A DNA stretch of 64,000 nt from Nostoc sp. CMAA1605 (GTDB lineage Bacteria; Cyanobacteriota; Cyanobacteriia; Cyanobacteriales; Nostocaceae). Positions within the stretch are counted from its first letter, which is position 1, and the number at the start of each line of letters is the position of its first letter. The translations under genes were made by a program, and so were the position numbers. The DNA lies in the NCBI RefSeq assembly GCF_021596505.1, contig NZ_PJIZ01000002.1:62001-126000 (forward strand), in the 5' to 3' direction. The notes beneath the pieces were generated by a model. That model ran no database searches and was not told the origin of the DNA. It saw only the letters and a list, made by a program, of their open reading frames with translations. This document shows positions 1 through 9,002 of this stretch, piece after piece.

Positions 1-66
1 GGACTGTTTACCTGGCAAGCCATCAGTGGTGTAGAAATCGTCCAAAGAATACTTTCTAAGGCGTAG
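1..66 (+). CDS. C-terminal end of an unidentified protein (partial)
   Basis: An open frame enters the window at base 1 and stops at TAG 64-66, giving 21 residues that end in VQRILSKA. It is most likely the 3' end of a gene starting outside the window, because the stop lies right before a tract of short tandem repeats, as for other gene ends here. The fragment is too short to assign a family. Confidence 0.5.
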   Translation, partial: GLFTWQAISGVEIVQRILSKA

Positions 67-350
67 TCAATAGTCATTAGTCAATAGTCAACAGTTATAT
101 TAACGCCGTGTGCAACTTTCTCTGAAACCTAACCCCAACCCCTTCCCTTGTAGGGAAGGGGAGCAAAAATAAAAGCCTCTCTCCTTGTAGGTGAGAGGTT
201 TTGAGAGGGGTTTTAAAAATAAGTTGCACATTGCAATATATTATGTAGTCTAGAGATTTTATTCTTTTTATTTTTGTTGCTGGTTAAACACACAAACCAA
301 AAAGCAAAACTCTCCATTCTTTAACTATTGACTATTGACTATTGACTACC
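64..350. repeat. Short tandem repeats and C-rich intergenic repeat
   Basis: The spacer starts with TAGTCAA-type heptads (about 66-95) and ends with three ACTATTG heptads (about 322-349). In the middle (about 125-215) is a C/G-rich repeat in which CCCCTTCCC pairs with GGGAAGGGG across TTGTA, followed by a related CCTCTC/GAGAGG hairpin around CTTGTAG. Such elements are typical intergenic filler in Nostoc-type genomes. No gene is seen. Confidence 0.7.
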
Positions 351-1010
351 TCACCACTTTTTCAGCAAATGTTTTGGAAAAGGTAAACCAAAAGTATTGT
401 GAAAATCTTCTTGGACTTTGCGGGTGAGTCGGCGAGAAACTTGGCGGACTATTTGGTTAAGTAGGCGATCGCCTGTAGCCTGAATTAAAGACTGGGGCAA
501 ACGCTGGATAAATCGCGGGAAATGTATGCAAACGACCAAATCTAATTCCCATTCTACCCGTGTGACTTCACCTTCATCTTCTTTGAACTGTAAAGCCGCT
601 TGATAGTCTACATCGTAGCCGGGTGCTTGATAGTCAGGGATAGGAATAGTGCGAATGCGATAAACTCCGTTTTCTGGGGGTAACAACTCTAAGCCAATTT
701 TCGGCTCGACTTCATAACCAAACGCACCAAACTTACCAATAGTCAAAGCGTAACCATTTTCACCGAGAGGCTGTACCTTCATAGGTTCAGCACAGCGACA
801 AAACCAGCTAGCATGGGTGTTCAGATATTCACCAACTGTGCTGGCTGGAGCGTACATTTCCATGCAGTCGGCATAATGACCATAAAATTTAGTTTGAGTA
901 TTTGTAGTGATTTCTGTACCCGTGGCTTCTGTATCTGGGATGTTAGCAGCAACGGGGACAATTTTTTCTGTAATTTCTAAAGATTGGTATTCGCCGTTTG
1001 TCGAAAGCAT
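351..1010 (-). CDS. DUF1997 family protein
   Basis: A soluble protein of 219 residues that I recognise as the DUF1997 family, found in cyanobacteria and plastids; its biochemical function is not established. The frame is open upstream to 1079, but the ATG at 1008-1010 is preferred because the complementary strand has a GAGGGG ribosome binding site about ten bases before it, and the extra 23 residues look like translated leader. No signal peptide or membrane helix is seen. The C-terminus is basic and amphipathic (RQVSRRLTRKVQEDFH). It is a single gene, divergent from the SDR-type gene at 1188. Confidence 0.7.
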   Translation of the reverse strand: MLSTNGEYQSLEITEKIVPVAANIPDTEATGTEITTNTQTKFYGHYADCMEMYAPASTVGEYLNTHASWFCRCAEPMKVQPLGENGYALTIGKFGAFGYEVEPKIGLELLPPENGVYRIRTIPIPDYQAPGYDVDYQAALQFKEDEGEVTRVEWELDLVVCIHFPRFIQRLPQSLIQATGDRLLNQIVRQVSRRLTRKVQEDFHNTFGLPFPKHLLKKW

Positions 1011-1187
1011 GAAGCATTCCCCTCTAGCATGGCGTTTGTCTATGTTTATGATTCCCAGGTTGAATGGGTCGGTTAGCACTAAACTTCCATTTTGACTGAA
1101 AGCTTATAATTTTGTCATAAACTTCATAAAATCACTAAAATATAAAACGGATCAAGCACACACTAGTTTCCCAGGGTAGCGTTTTCG

Positions 1188-1844
1188 ATGAAAGCATTTG
1201 TAGCCGGCGCAACAGGTGAAACAGGTCGCCGCATTGTACAAGAGTTATTAGCACGTAACATCCCTGTGCGTGCTTTAGTCAGGGATATAGAGGTAGCTAG
1301 AGCTATTTTGCCAGCTGATGCTGAATTAGTGGTGGGTGATGTATTAAACCCACAAAGCTTAACTACTGCCTTGGGTGATAGTACAGTTGTTTTGTGTGCC
1401 ACTGGTGCCAAACCAAGTTTTGATTTTACTGGCCCTTACAAGGTAGATTTTGAAGGCACTAAAAATTTAGTGGATGTAGCCAAAGCCAAGGGCATTGAGA
1501 ATTTTATCTTAGTAACCTCCTTGTGCGTCTCCCAGTTTTTCCATCCGTTGAATTTATTTTGGTTAATTTTGGTATGGAAAAAACAAGCAGAAGAGTACCT
1601 ACAAAAAAGCGGTCTGATTTATACAATAGTCCGTCCTGGCGGATTAAAAAATGAAGATAATACGGATGCGATCGTCATGCAGGGGGCTGATACATTATTT
1701 GACGGTAGCATTCCTCGACAAAAAGTCGCCCAAGTTTGTGTAGAAACATTATTTGAGCCATCTGCACACAATAAAATCGTCGAGATAGTAGCCAAACCAC
1801 AAGCCAGTGCTAAAAGCTTTGGAGAATTGTTTCAGCAATGTTAG
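1188..1844 (+). CDS. NAD(P)-binding atypical SDR family protein
   Basis: A Rossmann-fold protein of 218 residues. The dinucleotide-binding glycine motif is at the extreme N-terminus (VAGATGETGRRIV, residues 5-17), and VRALVRD and VVGDVLNP follow as in the NmrA/Ycf39/TIC62-type atypical short-chain dehydrogenases. The usual catalytic Tyr-x3-Lys is not obvious; the region with VTSLCVS and WKKQAEEYL occupies the active-site position. Proteins of this group bind NADP(H) and act as reductases, epimerases or redox-sensing assembly factors, so the substrate cannot be named. It stands alone, divergent from the DUF1997 gene, with tandem repeats directly after its stop. Confidence 0.75.
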   Translation: MKAFVAGATGETGRRIVQELLARNIPVRALVRDIEVARAILPADAELVVGDVLNPQSLTTALGDSTVVLCATGAKPSFDFTGPYKVDFEGTKNLVDVAKAKGIENFILVTSLCVSQFFHPLNLFWLILVWKKQAEEYLQKSGLIYTIVRPGGLKNEDNTDAIVMQGADTLFDGSIPRQKVAQVCVETLFEPSAHNKIVEIVAKPQASAKSFGELFQQC

Positions 1845-2078
1845 TTAATGGTCAATAGTCCATAGTCCATAGTCAACAGTCCATAGCTAAAAACGATAAA
1901 GCATTCTTTTTTTCAAGACTTTATACTGATTTCTTGTTATAAACCCAGAGAATACTTAAAGCCCTGACTAATGTACGGGCGGGTTTAACCAAAATATCTG
2001 TTTCAAAATGCGAATCTCTCACAGAACCCGCCCCTACTGACTAATGACTAATGACTAATGACTAATGACTAATGACTA
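1845..2078. repeat. Short tandem repeats around a hairpin repeat
   Basis: The 333-bp spacer before the lysozyme-like gene holds CATAGTC-type heptads (about 1845-1886), a GGGCGGGTT...AACCCGCCC hairpin element (1975-2036; listed separately), and about six copies of the heptad TAATGAC (2037-2078). The remaining 100 bp upstream of the GTG start shows no clear gene or terminator. Confidence 0.7.
1975..2036 (+). repeat. Hairpin repeat, copy 1 (left of lysozyme-like gene)
   Basis: The element begins GGGCGGGTTT and ends AACCCGCCCC, so its ends can pair. The core reads AAAATATCTGTTT. A second copy in the same orientation lies at 2911-2962, just after the next gene, with the same AATATCTGTTTT core and AAACCCGCC end. 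It looks like a small dispersed hairpin element. Confidence 0.6.
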
Positions 2079-2177
2079 TTTCCGAACTTTGCCGAAATAT
2101 ATACGTCTGTTGCTGTTGTTACTTAAGAGAGTGAATTTGCAAGGAGTAAAACTCTGAAAAGCGTTGAACTCAAAGGG

Positions 2178-2873
2178 GTGGAAAAGTTTATCGGCCCCAT
2201 AGCCGCACTACTTGCCTTTGTGTACTTATTTCAATGGTATGTGTTTGGGGATTTGCGATCGCCTTCTGATCCGATCTTCGGGAATAATTTACCACCTTTG
2301 GTGATGCAAGGGGGTGATCCTTACGTTCGCGCTTTAATGCGTACTATCTCAGCCAGTGAAGCCAATAGCAAGCGTCCCTATTCTCTCTTATATGGTGGAC
2401 AGCAAATCACTGACTTAAGTAAGCATCCTGAGATATGCGTAACTATCCCTGTAGGGCCAAATACAGGAAATTGTTCTACTGCTGCTGGTAGATATCAAAT
2501 TATTAATACCACTTGGTTTCATATTGCTCCCCGCTATCACCCCAAACCAGCCAACATGATGTTTTGGTCTAACTATAGTTTTGAGCCAGAATATCAAGAC
2601 ATAGTAGTTTATCGCTGGTTAAATGATTCTAGTGTCTGGGGAGTTGATATTTCCCAACAGTTGCGTCAAGGAAAAATCAACGACGTTTTACGGCGACTCT
2701 CCCCCACATGGACAAGTCTGGGTTATGGCATCGAAACCAATTCTATTAGTAAATCTTTGCCCAAGATTTATCAAAAAATGCTCCAAGAAGAATTAACTAT
2801 AGCTAATCAACCCAACGCAGCTAATGCAGCTACCCCCAGTCCCAAGATTAAGCCCCAAGTCAAGCAACCGTAA
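2178..2873 (+). CDS. Membrane-anchored lysozyme-like glycosidase
   Basis: A protein of 231 residues with a GTG start. Residues 4-25 form one hydrophobic helix (IGPIAALLAFVYLFQWYVFG), so the rest probably lies in the periplasm as an anchored domain. Residues 55-190 resemble phage-type endolysins of the lambda R/GH104 kind: RTISASEANSKRPYSLLYGG carries the expected catalytic Glu, and STAAGRYQIINTTW is the conserved substrate-cleft segment. Such enzymes cleave peptidoglycan glycan strands. The tail is rich in Pro, Ala and Asn. It is a single gene with hairpin repeats on both sides, and no holin or phage gene is nearby, so a domesticated cell-wall role is more likely than a prophage. Confidence 0.75.
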   Translation: MEKFIGPIAALLAFVYLFQWYVFGDLRSPSDPIFGNNLPPLVMQGGDPYVRALMRTISASEANSKRPYSLLYGGQQITDLSKHPEICVTIPVGPNTGNCSTAAGRYQIINTTWFHIAPRYHPKPANMMFWSNYSFEPEYQDIVVYRWLNDSSVWGVDISQQLRQGKINDVLRRLSPTWTSLGYGIETNSISKSLPKIYQKMLQEELTIANQPNAANAATPSPKIKPQVKQP

Positions 2874-2962
2874 AGAATTTTGGATTTTGGATTTTGGATT
2901 GAATATAAAGTAAGGGCGGATTTGAAAAATATCTGTTTTTCCAACATGATAAAACCCGCCAC
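2874..2962 (+). repeat. TTTGGAT tandem repeat and hairpin repeat, copy 2
   Basis: Three TTTGGAT-type heptads (2877-2900) are followed by the second copy of the GGGCGG...CCCGCC hairpin element (about 2911-2962), which shares its AATATCTGTTTT core with copy 1 at 1975-2036. The remainder of the spacer to 3031 has no clear feature. Confidence 0.6.
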
Positions 2963-3031
2963 CACAAATACAAAATCTTAAAATTACTTGACTGTGAACG
3001 GTTAACAGTCAACAAACCCCATGGGAATAAC

Positions 3032-3982
3032 TTAACTATACAAAGCCTTCACCCAATGCCATTCCTGGAATAAACCTTCTTGCAAAGACACTTGCGGCTG
3101 ATAGCCTAAAATTTGTCGTGCCTTAGAAACATCAGCCGCCGTATGTCTAGCATCCCCCATTGCTTTTTCGATGTGGTTTCTTTTGATGGGTTTATTGACG
3201 ATTTTTTCCATTGTGTTGAGGACTTCTGTTAAAACCACTCTGCTACCACCACCGATATTAAAAATCTCTCCCACAGCTTCAGGTACGGTAGCTGCTGCTA
3301 AATTTGCCGCTACAGCATCCTTGACAAAAGTAAAGTCTCGTGTTTGCTGTCCATCACCATAGATGGGAATTGCTTCATCTTGTAAAACAGCTTTGAAAAA
3401 TTTGTGAAATGCCATATCAGGGCGTTGTCTGGGGCCGTAAACAGTGAAATAACGCAGAGCCACAAAAGGCACACCAAAATTTTTGTGATATAGTCCACAC
3501 AAACGCTCGGCAGCTAGTTTAGTAATTCCATAGGGCGAAACTGGCTGTGGAGGAATACCTTCATGAGTTGGTAAGGTTTCCGCATCCCCATAGACGCTAG
3601 ATGTAGATGCAAACACAAATCTAGTTAATTGTTTAGCGTCTTTAGCTGCTTCTAGTATGACTTGTGTAGCGTTAATATTGCGTTCTGTGTACGCACGAAA
3701 ACCTTGACCCCAACTGGCTCTAACTCCTGCTTGGGCAGCTTGATGATAAACTACATCTACATCTTGCAGCAATTTTGACCAATCTAAGCTTTGAATATCG
3801 TTCTCAATTAAAGTAAAGTTAGGCGAACTTTGTAAGTGAGCAAGGTTTTTACGTTTGAATATGGGGTCGTAATAATTGTTAAGTTCATCAATACCAATTA
3901 CTTGTTTTCCTTGTTCTAGAAGAGTTTCAGCTAGATGAGAGCCAATAAATCCTGCTGCTCCAGTTACAATAACTTTAGTCAT
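3032..3982 (-). CDS. NAD-dependent sugar epimerase (UDP-glucuronate 4-epimerase-like)
   Basis: An extended SDR protein of 316 residues. The N-terminus carries the NAD-binding motif TGAAGFIGSH (residues 7-16), and the active site shows SSVYG and the catalytic YGITK (Tyr-x3-Lys, about residue 150). VYHQAAQAGVRASW is typical of the UDP-glucuronate 4-epimerase branch, which makes UDP-galacturonate for cell-surface polysaccharides. The close relatives UDP-glucose 4-epimerase and dTDP-glucose dehydratase cannot be fully excluded from sequence alone. It is a single gene, convergent with the lysozyme-like gene and divergent from purD. Confidence 0.8.
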   Translation of the reverse strand: MTKVIVTGAAGFIGSHLAETLLEQGKQVIGIDELNNYYDPIFKRKNLAHLQSSPNFTLIENDIQSLDWSKLLQDVDVVYHQAAQAGVRASWGQGFRAYTERNINATQVILEAAKDAKQLTRFVFASTSSVYGDAETLPTHEGIPPQPVSPYGITKLAAERLCGLYHKNFGVPFVALRYFTVYGPRQRPDMAFHKFFKAVLQDEAIPIYGDGQQTRDFTFVKDAVAANLAAATVPEAVGEIFNIGGGSRVVLTEVLNTMEKIVNKPIKRNHIEKAMGDARHTAADVSKARQILGYQPQVSLQEGLFQEWHWVKALYS

Positions 3983-4077
3983 GTTCTCTATGTTGTATTG
4001 TTATTTTTTACTCAGAATACTTATAGGTTAATCTCGATAATCCTGGAATAGCCATTATTTAGGAATAGGAATTTTAT

Positions 4078-4212
4078 TTTTAGGGGTGTAGGGGTTTAAG
4101 GGTGTAGGGGTTTAAAAAATATAATAATTTCTATTCGTTTTTCTCTCATACCCCCACACCCCCATACCCTCATACCCCTACACCCTCATACCCTCATACC
4201 CCTACACCCCTA
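4078..4212. repeat. Short tandem repeats upstream of purD
   Basis: Units of the type GGGGTGTAG and its complement CCCTACA/CCCTCATA alternate over about 130 bp, with the two halves able to pair across a short AT-rich centre near 4120-4140. The rest of the 320-bp spacer (3983-4302) carries the divergent upstream regions of the epimerase and purD genes. Confidence 0.7.
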
Positions 4213-4302
4213 ACAAGGTACTTGCATCAAAGTAAGAATTGGTGAAAAATTGATCCGCAGCCATCAGGCATTCTTACTCTCAAGGGACGCAAGAGGAAAT
4301 CA

Positions 4303-5586
4303 GTGAAAGTTTTAGTTGTAGGGAATGGCGGACGCGAACACGCGCTGGCTTGGAAATTGTTGCGATCGCCCCAAGTTGATCAGGTAGTATGTGTACCAGG
4401 TAATGGTGGTACAGCCACTATGGCACGTTGTCAAAATATCCCCTTGGCAGTGGATGATTTTGAGGGTATCAGTAAATACGCCCTAGATAATGGGATTTCG
4501 CTGGTGGTGGTAGGGCCGGAAGTACCCTTAGCTAAAGGTATTACTGACTACTTACAAGCAAAAGGATTAAAGGTATTTGGCCCTACCAGAACTGGTGCCA
4601 AAATTGAAGCAAGTAAAGCTTGGGCAAAAGCTCTGATGCAAGCAGCAGGCATTCCTACTGCTAAGGCTGCGGTATTTACTGAGGCAACAGCCGCTAAATC
4701 TTACGTCCAAGCCCAGGGTGCGCCAATAGTCGTCAAAGCCGATGGTTTGGCAGCCGGGAAGGGTGTAATTGTTGCTACTACAGTAGAAGAAGCAGAAAAC
4801 GCCATTGACACTATCTTTCAAGGGCAGTTTGGCAGTGCTGGGGAATTTATCGTTATTGAAGAATGTTTAATTGGGCAGGAAGTTTCAGTGTTAGCCGTGA
4901 CAGATGGCATCACCATTCGCCCCTTATTGCCCGCCCAAGACCACAAACGCATCGGTGAGGGGGATACAGGCGAAAATACAGGTGGCATGGGCGCGTATGC
5001 CCCAGCACCCATTGCTACGCCAGAAATTATGGCTAGGGTGCAAACGGAAGTTTTAGAAAAAGCGATCGCGGCTTTAAAATCCCAAGGTATCGATTATCGT
5101 GGTATTCTCTACGCCGGCTTGATGATTTCACCCGATGGCAACTTTAAGGTTCTAGAATTTAACTGTCGCTTTGGTGATCCTGAAACCCAAGTCATCCTGC
5201 CACTCTTAGCCACACCCTTAGAAGAGTTGATTTTAGCTTGCGTCGAGCAACGTTTGAGCGAATTACCCCCCTTAGCATGGTATGAAGGCACATCTGCCAC
5301 AGTAGTAGCCGCTTCCGGCGGTTATCCAGGGGACTATGAAAAAGGCAAAGTCATAACCGGAATTGCAGAAGCCGAAACCAAAGCAGCCACAGTCTTTCAC
5401 GCCGGCACAAAATTAAACGAACAACAACAAATCGTCACAGATGGCGGCCGAGTCTTAAACGTGACAGCTACAGGCGAAAACTTCCAGCAAGCCCTAGCCA
5501 AAGCCTACGAAGGTCTAGAATCAATTAAATTTGACGGAATGTATTACCGTAGAGATATTGGTCATAGAGTGGTGAGTGGTGAGTAA
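4303..5586 (+). CDS. purD: Phosphoribosylamine-glycine ligase (GAR synthetase)
   Basis: A cytosolic ATP-grasp enzyme of de novo purine synthesis that joins 5-phosphoribosylamine and glycine with ATP to give glycinamide ribonucleotide. At 427 residues it has the family's normal length. Seen directly are the N-terminal VVGNGGREHALAWKL, the ATP-grasp lid VVKADGLAAGKGV (about residue 145), EFNCRFGDPETQ (metal/ATP site, about 285) and the C-terminal domain. A GTG start is supported by AGAGGAAAT just upstream. The last residues, VVSGE, and the stop are encoded by the beginning of a GAGTAAT heptad repeat, so the natural C-terminus may have been rewritten by the repeat. nblS follows in the same direction after about 316 bp. 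Confidence 0.95.
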   Translation: MKVLVVGNGGREHALAWKLLRSPQVDQVVCVPGNGGTATMARCQNIPLAVDDFEGISKYALDNGISLVVVGPEVPLAKGITDYLQAKGLKVFGPTRTGAKIEASKAWAKALMQAAGIPTAKAAVFTEATAAKSYVQAQGAPIVVKADGLAAGKGVIVATTVEEAENAIDTIFQGQFGSAGEFIVIEECLIGQEVSVLAVTDGITIRPLLPAQDHKRIGEGDTGENTGGMGAYAPAPIATPEIMARVQTEVLEKAIAALKSQGIDYRGILYAGLMISPDGNFKVLEFNCRFGDPETQVILPLLATPLEELILACVEQRLSELPPLAWYEGTSATVVAASGGYPGDYEKGKVITGIAEAETKAATVFHAGTKLNEQQQIVTDGGRVLNVTATGENFQQALAKAYEGLESIKFDGMYYRRDIGHRVVSGE

Positions 5587-5830
5587 TGAGTAATGAGTGC
5601 TGAGTAATGAGTAATGAGTAATGAGTAATGAGTAATGAGTGCTGAGTAATGAGTAATGAGTTTTTTTAGTGGTAGCGCGGTGTTTAGCCAATGCTGAGAG
5701 TTAGGAAATCAATTCTACCTTGTCTACCTTGTCCCCAATGCCCAATGCCCAATGCCCAATGCCCAATGCCCAATGCCCAATGCCCAATCCCCAGTCCCCA
5801 ATCCCCAGTCCCCAATCCCCGAATTAGCAT
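5568..5830. repeat. Short tandem repeats between purD and nblS
   Basis: Two arrays fill the 316-bp spacer. The first is GAGTAAT heptads, about ten units with GAGTGCT variants (5568-5662). The second is CCCAATG heptads passing into CCCCAAT and CCCCAGT units (about 5730-5822). They are short degenerate heptads without spacers, so not a CRISPR array. Confidence 0.8.
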
Positions 5831-5902
5831 ATTTGTCGAATAAACTGTTAATTTTTTAGTTGTTGGGGTTGATAACCGAAACTACTAACAACTTTATTTG
5901 CA

Positions 5903-7837
5903 ATGCTGTCGCTGTTAAAAACAATCCGAGAAGCGATCGCCAATTGGTGGTCAGAGTTCACACTTCAAACTAAACTTTTGGCTGTGGCTACTTTGGTAGT
6001 CTCTTTGGTCATGAGTGGTCTCACTTTCTGGGCGGTAAATACCATTCAGCAAGATGCTCGCATGAATGATACCCGCTTTGGACGGGATTTGGGACTGCTA
6101 CTAGCTGCTAACATCACTCCTTTAGTAGCTGACCATAATCTCACAGAGGTGGCTAAATTTTCTCAACGCTTCTATAGCAGTACCTCTAGCATCCGCTATA
6201 TGCTCTACGCGGATGAAACTGGCAAGATTTACTTTGGGATTCCCTTTTGGGAACCTGAAGTAGAAAATTCGCTAACTATTGAAAGGCGTATTGAACTACC
6301 AGAAGATTACCCAGAGGAAAGCGATAAGCCAATGGTGCGGCAACACATGACTCCTGACGGAGTTGTGACCGATGTCTTTATCCCGCTAATTGTTAATAAA
6401 AAATATTACGGTGTATTAGCAATTGGTATCAACCCCAATCAAATAGCCGTTATCTCTACTAATTTCACCCGCGATGTGACCATTGCCGTGTTTATCACGA
6501 TTTGGGTAATGGTAATTTTAGCTGGAGTGATCAACGCTTTAACTATCACTAAACCCATTAAAGAACTATTGGTGGGGGTAAAACAAATTGCCGCCGGTAA
6601 CTTTAAACAACGCATTGATTTACCTTTGGGTGGTGAATTAGGGGAGCTAATTTTTAACTTTAATGAAATGGCGGAACGGCTAGAACGCTACGAAGAACAA
6701 AATATTGAGGAACTAACAGCCGAAAAAGCCAAACTGGAAACCCTCGTCTCTACTATCGCCGATGGTGCTGTCTTAATTGACAATAATATGCAGGTGATTT
6801 TAGTCAACCCCACAGCACGTCGTATCTTTGGTTGGGAAGGTAGCGAGGATGTTGTAGGCAATAATGTCTTACATCATTTGCCCCCAACAGTGCAAATGGA
6901 AATCACTAAGCCTTTATACCAAATGGCCACAGGTGAATGTGAAAGTGCGGAGTTTCGTTTGGCTTTAAATCAACCCATTAAGCGCACTATCCGCATTCTC
7001 CTAACTACGGTTCTCAATTTGCAACGGGAGAGTATTAAAGGTATTGCAATTACTGTGCAGGATATCACCCGTGAAGTAGAACTCAATGAAGCTAAAAGCC
7101 AATTTATTAGCAACGTTTCCCACGAACTGCGAACGCCCTTATTTAATATCAAATCTTTTATTGAAACTCTACATGATTACGGTGAAGATTTAAGTGCAGA
7201 AGAAAAACGGGAATTCCTGCAAACAGTTAACCATGAAACCGATCGCTTAACTCGCTTAGTTAATGATGTTTTGGATTTATCAAAGCTAGAATCTGGTAAG
7301 ACTTATAACTTCTATGGTGTAGACTTAGCCCAAGCGATCGAACAAACTCTGCGGACATACCAACTCAACGCCAAAGACAAAGGAATTGAAATATCACAAG
7401 AAGTGACTCCCCAATTGCCCCTAGTTACGGGCAATTATGATTTATTACTACAAGTTTTAGCTAATTTGGTGGGCAACGCACTCAAGTTTACCCCTGCCGG
7501 CGGTAAAGTTACTATTCATGCCTATCAATTAGATACCTATGCTTTGCTACCCAATCAACCCCCCCAAGTGCGTGTAGAAGTATCTGATACAGGTATTGGT
7601 ATCGCCCCAGAAGACCAACAGGCTATTTTTGACCGTTTCTTCCGTGTGGAAAACCGCGTTCACACCTTAGAAGGTACCGGCTTGGGTCTTTCCATTGTGA
7701 GAAATATCATCGAAAGACACCGCAGTAAAGTAAATTTAGTCAGTGAAGTTGGTGTGGGTACTACTTTTTGGTTTGATTTAACTCTCTTTGAAGTAGAAAC
7801 ACCAAAGCCAGAAGTTGAGCCTACGAATGTTAGCTAA
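5903..7837 (+). CDS. nblS: Sensor histidine kinase NblS (Hik33/DspA type)
   Basis: A membrane sensor kinase of 644 residues. In order: cytoplasmic N-terminus, TM1 (about 24-47), periplasmic sensor region, TM2 (about 190-213), HAMP (about 214-268), PAS (about 275-385), HisKA with SNVSHELRTPL (phosphoacceptor His407) and a HATPase with N box NLVGNALKF, DTGIGIAPEDQ and GTGLGLSIV. This HAMP-PAS kinase architecture is that of NblS/Hik33, the conserved cyanobacterial kinase that with RpaB controls photosynthesis, phycobilisome degradation and high-light genes. Position after purD agrees with what I recall of nblS loci in other cyanobacteria (recollection, not checked). No response regulator is adjacent. 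Confidence 0.88.
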   Translation: MLSLLKTIREAIANWWSEFTLQTKLLAVATLVVSLVMSGLTFWAVNTIQQDARMNDTRFGRDLGLLLAANITPLVADHNLTEVAKFSQRFYSSTSSIRYMLYADETGKIYFGIPFWEPEVENSLTIERRIELPEDYPEESDKPMVRQHMTPDGVVTDVFIPLIVNKKYYGVLAIGINPNQIAVISTNFTRDVTIAVFITIWVMVILAGVINALTITKPIKELLVGVKQIAAGNFKQRIDLPLGGELGELIFNFNEMAERLERYEEQNIEELTAEKAKLETLVSTIADGAVLIDNNMQVILVNPTARRIFGWEGSEDVVGNNVLHHLPPTVQMEITKPLYQMATGECESAEFRLALNQPIKRTIRILLTTVLNLQRESIKGIAITVQDITREVELNEAKSQFISNVSHELRTPLFNIKSFIETLHDYGEDLSAEEKREFLQTVNHETDRLTRLVNDVLDLSKLESGKTYNFYGVDLAQAIEQTLRTYQLNAKDKGIEISQEVTPQLPLVTGNYDLLLQVLANLVGNALKFTPAGGKVTIHAYQLDTYALLPNQPPQVRVEVSDTGIGIAPEDQQAIFDRFFRVENRVHTLEGTGLGLSIVRNIIERHRSKVNLVSEVGVGTTFWFDLTLFEVETPKPEVEPTNVS

Positions 7838-8315
7838 TCAATAGTAAGTATTAGTCAGCTTTATGGCTTTTCCTAGTCTGTTGAGGTGCAGATTTATCCG
7901 CGTTTATCTGTTTACCCTGCGGGTACTCCTACTGTGAAGCAAGCTACATCTGTATTTATACCAGTTAGCGTCTCGTTGGCGCAGCCTCTCGTAAAGAAGA
8001 GAAGTCCATTGCGAATTGGTATTAGCTATTGTGGTTTGCACTTCACTAGGGTAAGAAAGGCAATAAAGCAATTACGAAATAGATTTAATTAACTTTACAT
8101 TAGTTAATATAGTTGCATTTATTGTCACCGATTTACTTAAATATTTAATTGCAACCCATAAAATCGTGAATTAATTTACACTCATAAAATTACGCATATA
8201 ATGTCTCTATTACTTAAGCATTAGCTATTTAGCATCGAATGTCTAGATATATTGCTTTTGTAATTTTGTATAATTCGTGTTTTTCTTCATAGCCAACCTT
8301 TAGGTAATCAGTAAA
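7838..8315. repeat. Gene-free spacer with degenerate repeats
   Basis: The 478-bp spacer contains TCTGTTGAGGTGCAGATTTATC (7880-7901), which recurs with small changes at 12654 and more distantly at 12966. It also holds a GC-rich palindromic insert around 7966-8010 (GCGTCTCGTTGGCGCAGCC and CTCGTAAAGAAGAG), of a kind seen elsewhere in this window. From 8090 on the sequence is very AT-rich and probably carries the promoter of the next gene. A 68-codon frame at 7886-8092 is judged repeat-derived. Confidence 0.5.
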
Positions 8316-9002
8316 ATGAGTGATATTGCAATGCTGATGACAGGCGTATTAATGACTAAGCAACCATCGGCTGCTCAAGTAATCAATCCGCCTATAATTC
8401 AGTCGGAACAAAATATGCAGGAAGTGATACCAAATCCACCGTTTCAACTAACTGCACAAGCGCAAGCTATTGCGCCTAGATATGTGTCACCCAGTAGCCA
8501 TGTCCCAAGGAATTCATTAGCACATAAGCCTAAACCTCAAAAAAGTCGCTTAACCAGAGTTAAGCAAAGACTTCCCAAAAACTTGAATCAAATCACCAAA
8601 TCCTCTGCCGTTAAATCTCTCAAAGATAATGTTCCTGCTAACAAAAGCTTAATAGTTCAACAGCGCAGAGATAAACTTATTCCCAACAAATTGCCGAAAG
8701 CCAGTTTACTCAATAGACGAAAGTTAACAAATCAGCAAAACAGAGGAGATGACCTGGCTTTTGTCAATTCTGCAAGCTTCAGCCGTTACCCATTACCTAA
8801 TTTACGTTTTAGACATTCGGGTGTAGCTGTGAAAGTATTACAACGCCTATTAATGGCTAACGGCTATTATGTGGGAGTAGATGGCAATTTTGGTGCATTA
8901 ACAGAGAGTGCTGTTAAAGCTTTTCAAGCAAAACATAATTTAAAGGTTGATGGCATAGTAGGGTCTAAAACTTGGCAATATCTGTCCATGTACAGCCAAT
9001 GA
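8316..9002 (+). CDS. Peptidoglycan-binding domain protein
   Basis: A protein of 228 residues. The C-terminal 65 residues form a PG_binding_1 domain: HSGVAVKVLQRLLMANGYY, VDGNFGALTESAVKAFQ and LKVDGIVGSKTWQYL carry the repeated hydrophobic and Gly-Asp pattern of this three-helix fold, which binds peptidoglycan. Residues 20-140 are low-complexity and basic (many Lys, Gln, Pro, Asn), probably a linker. The N-terminus is only weakly hydrophobic, so export by a normal signal peptide is uncertain. No catalytic domain is present. It stands alone, with long AT-rich spacers on either side. Confidence 0.75.
   Translation: MSDIAMLMTGVLMTKQPSAAQVINPPIIQSEQNMQEVIPNPPFQLTAQAQAIAPRYVSPSSHVPRNSLAHKPKPQKSRLTRVKQRLPKNLNQITKSSAVKSLKDNVPANKSLIVQQRRDKLIPNKLPKASLLNRRKLTNQQNRGDDLAFVNSASFSRYPLPNLRFRHSGVAVKVLQRLLMANGYYVGVDGNFGALTESAVKAFQAKHNLKVDGIVGSKTWQYLSMYSQ

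Noticed and set aside
2178..2873. Lysozyme-like gene as sign of a prophage
   Set aside because: No holin, capsid, tail, integrase or terminase gene lies nearby, and the protein has an N-terminal membrane anchor.
5568..5830. Heptad arrays considered as CRISPR or origin iterons
   Set aside because: They are direct heptads without spacers, and similar arrays occur in many spacers, so they are the usual short tandem repeats of heterocystous cyanobacteria.
7886..8092. 68-codon open frame after nblS
   Set aside because: It is built from a dispersed repeat (TCTGTTGAGGTGCA) and a GC-rich palindromic insert, without a ribosome binding site.
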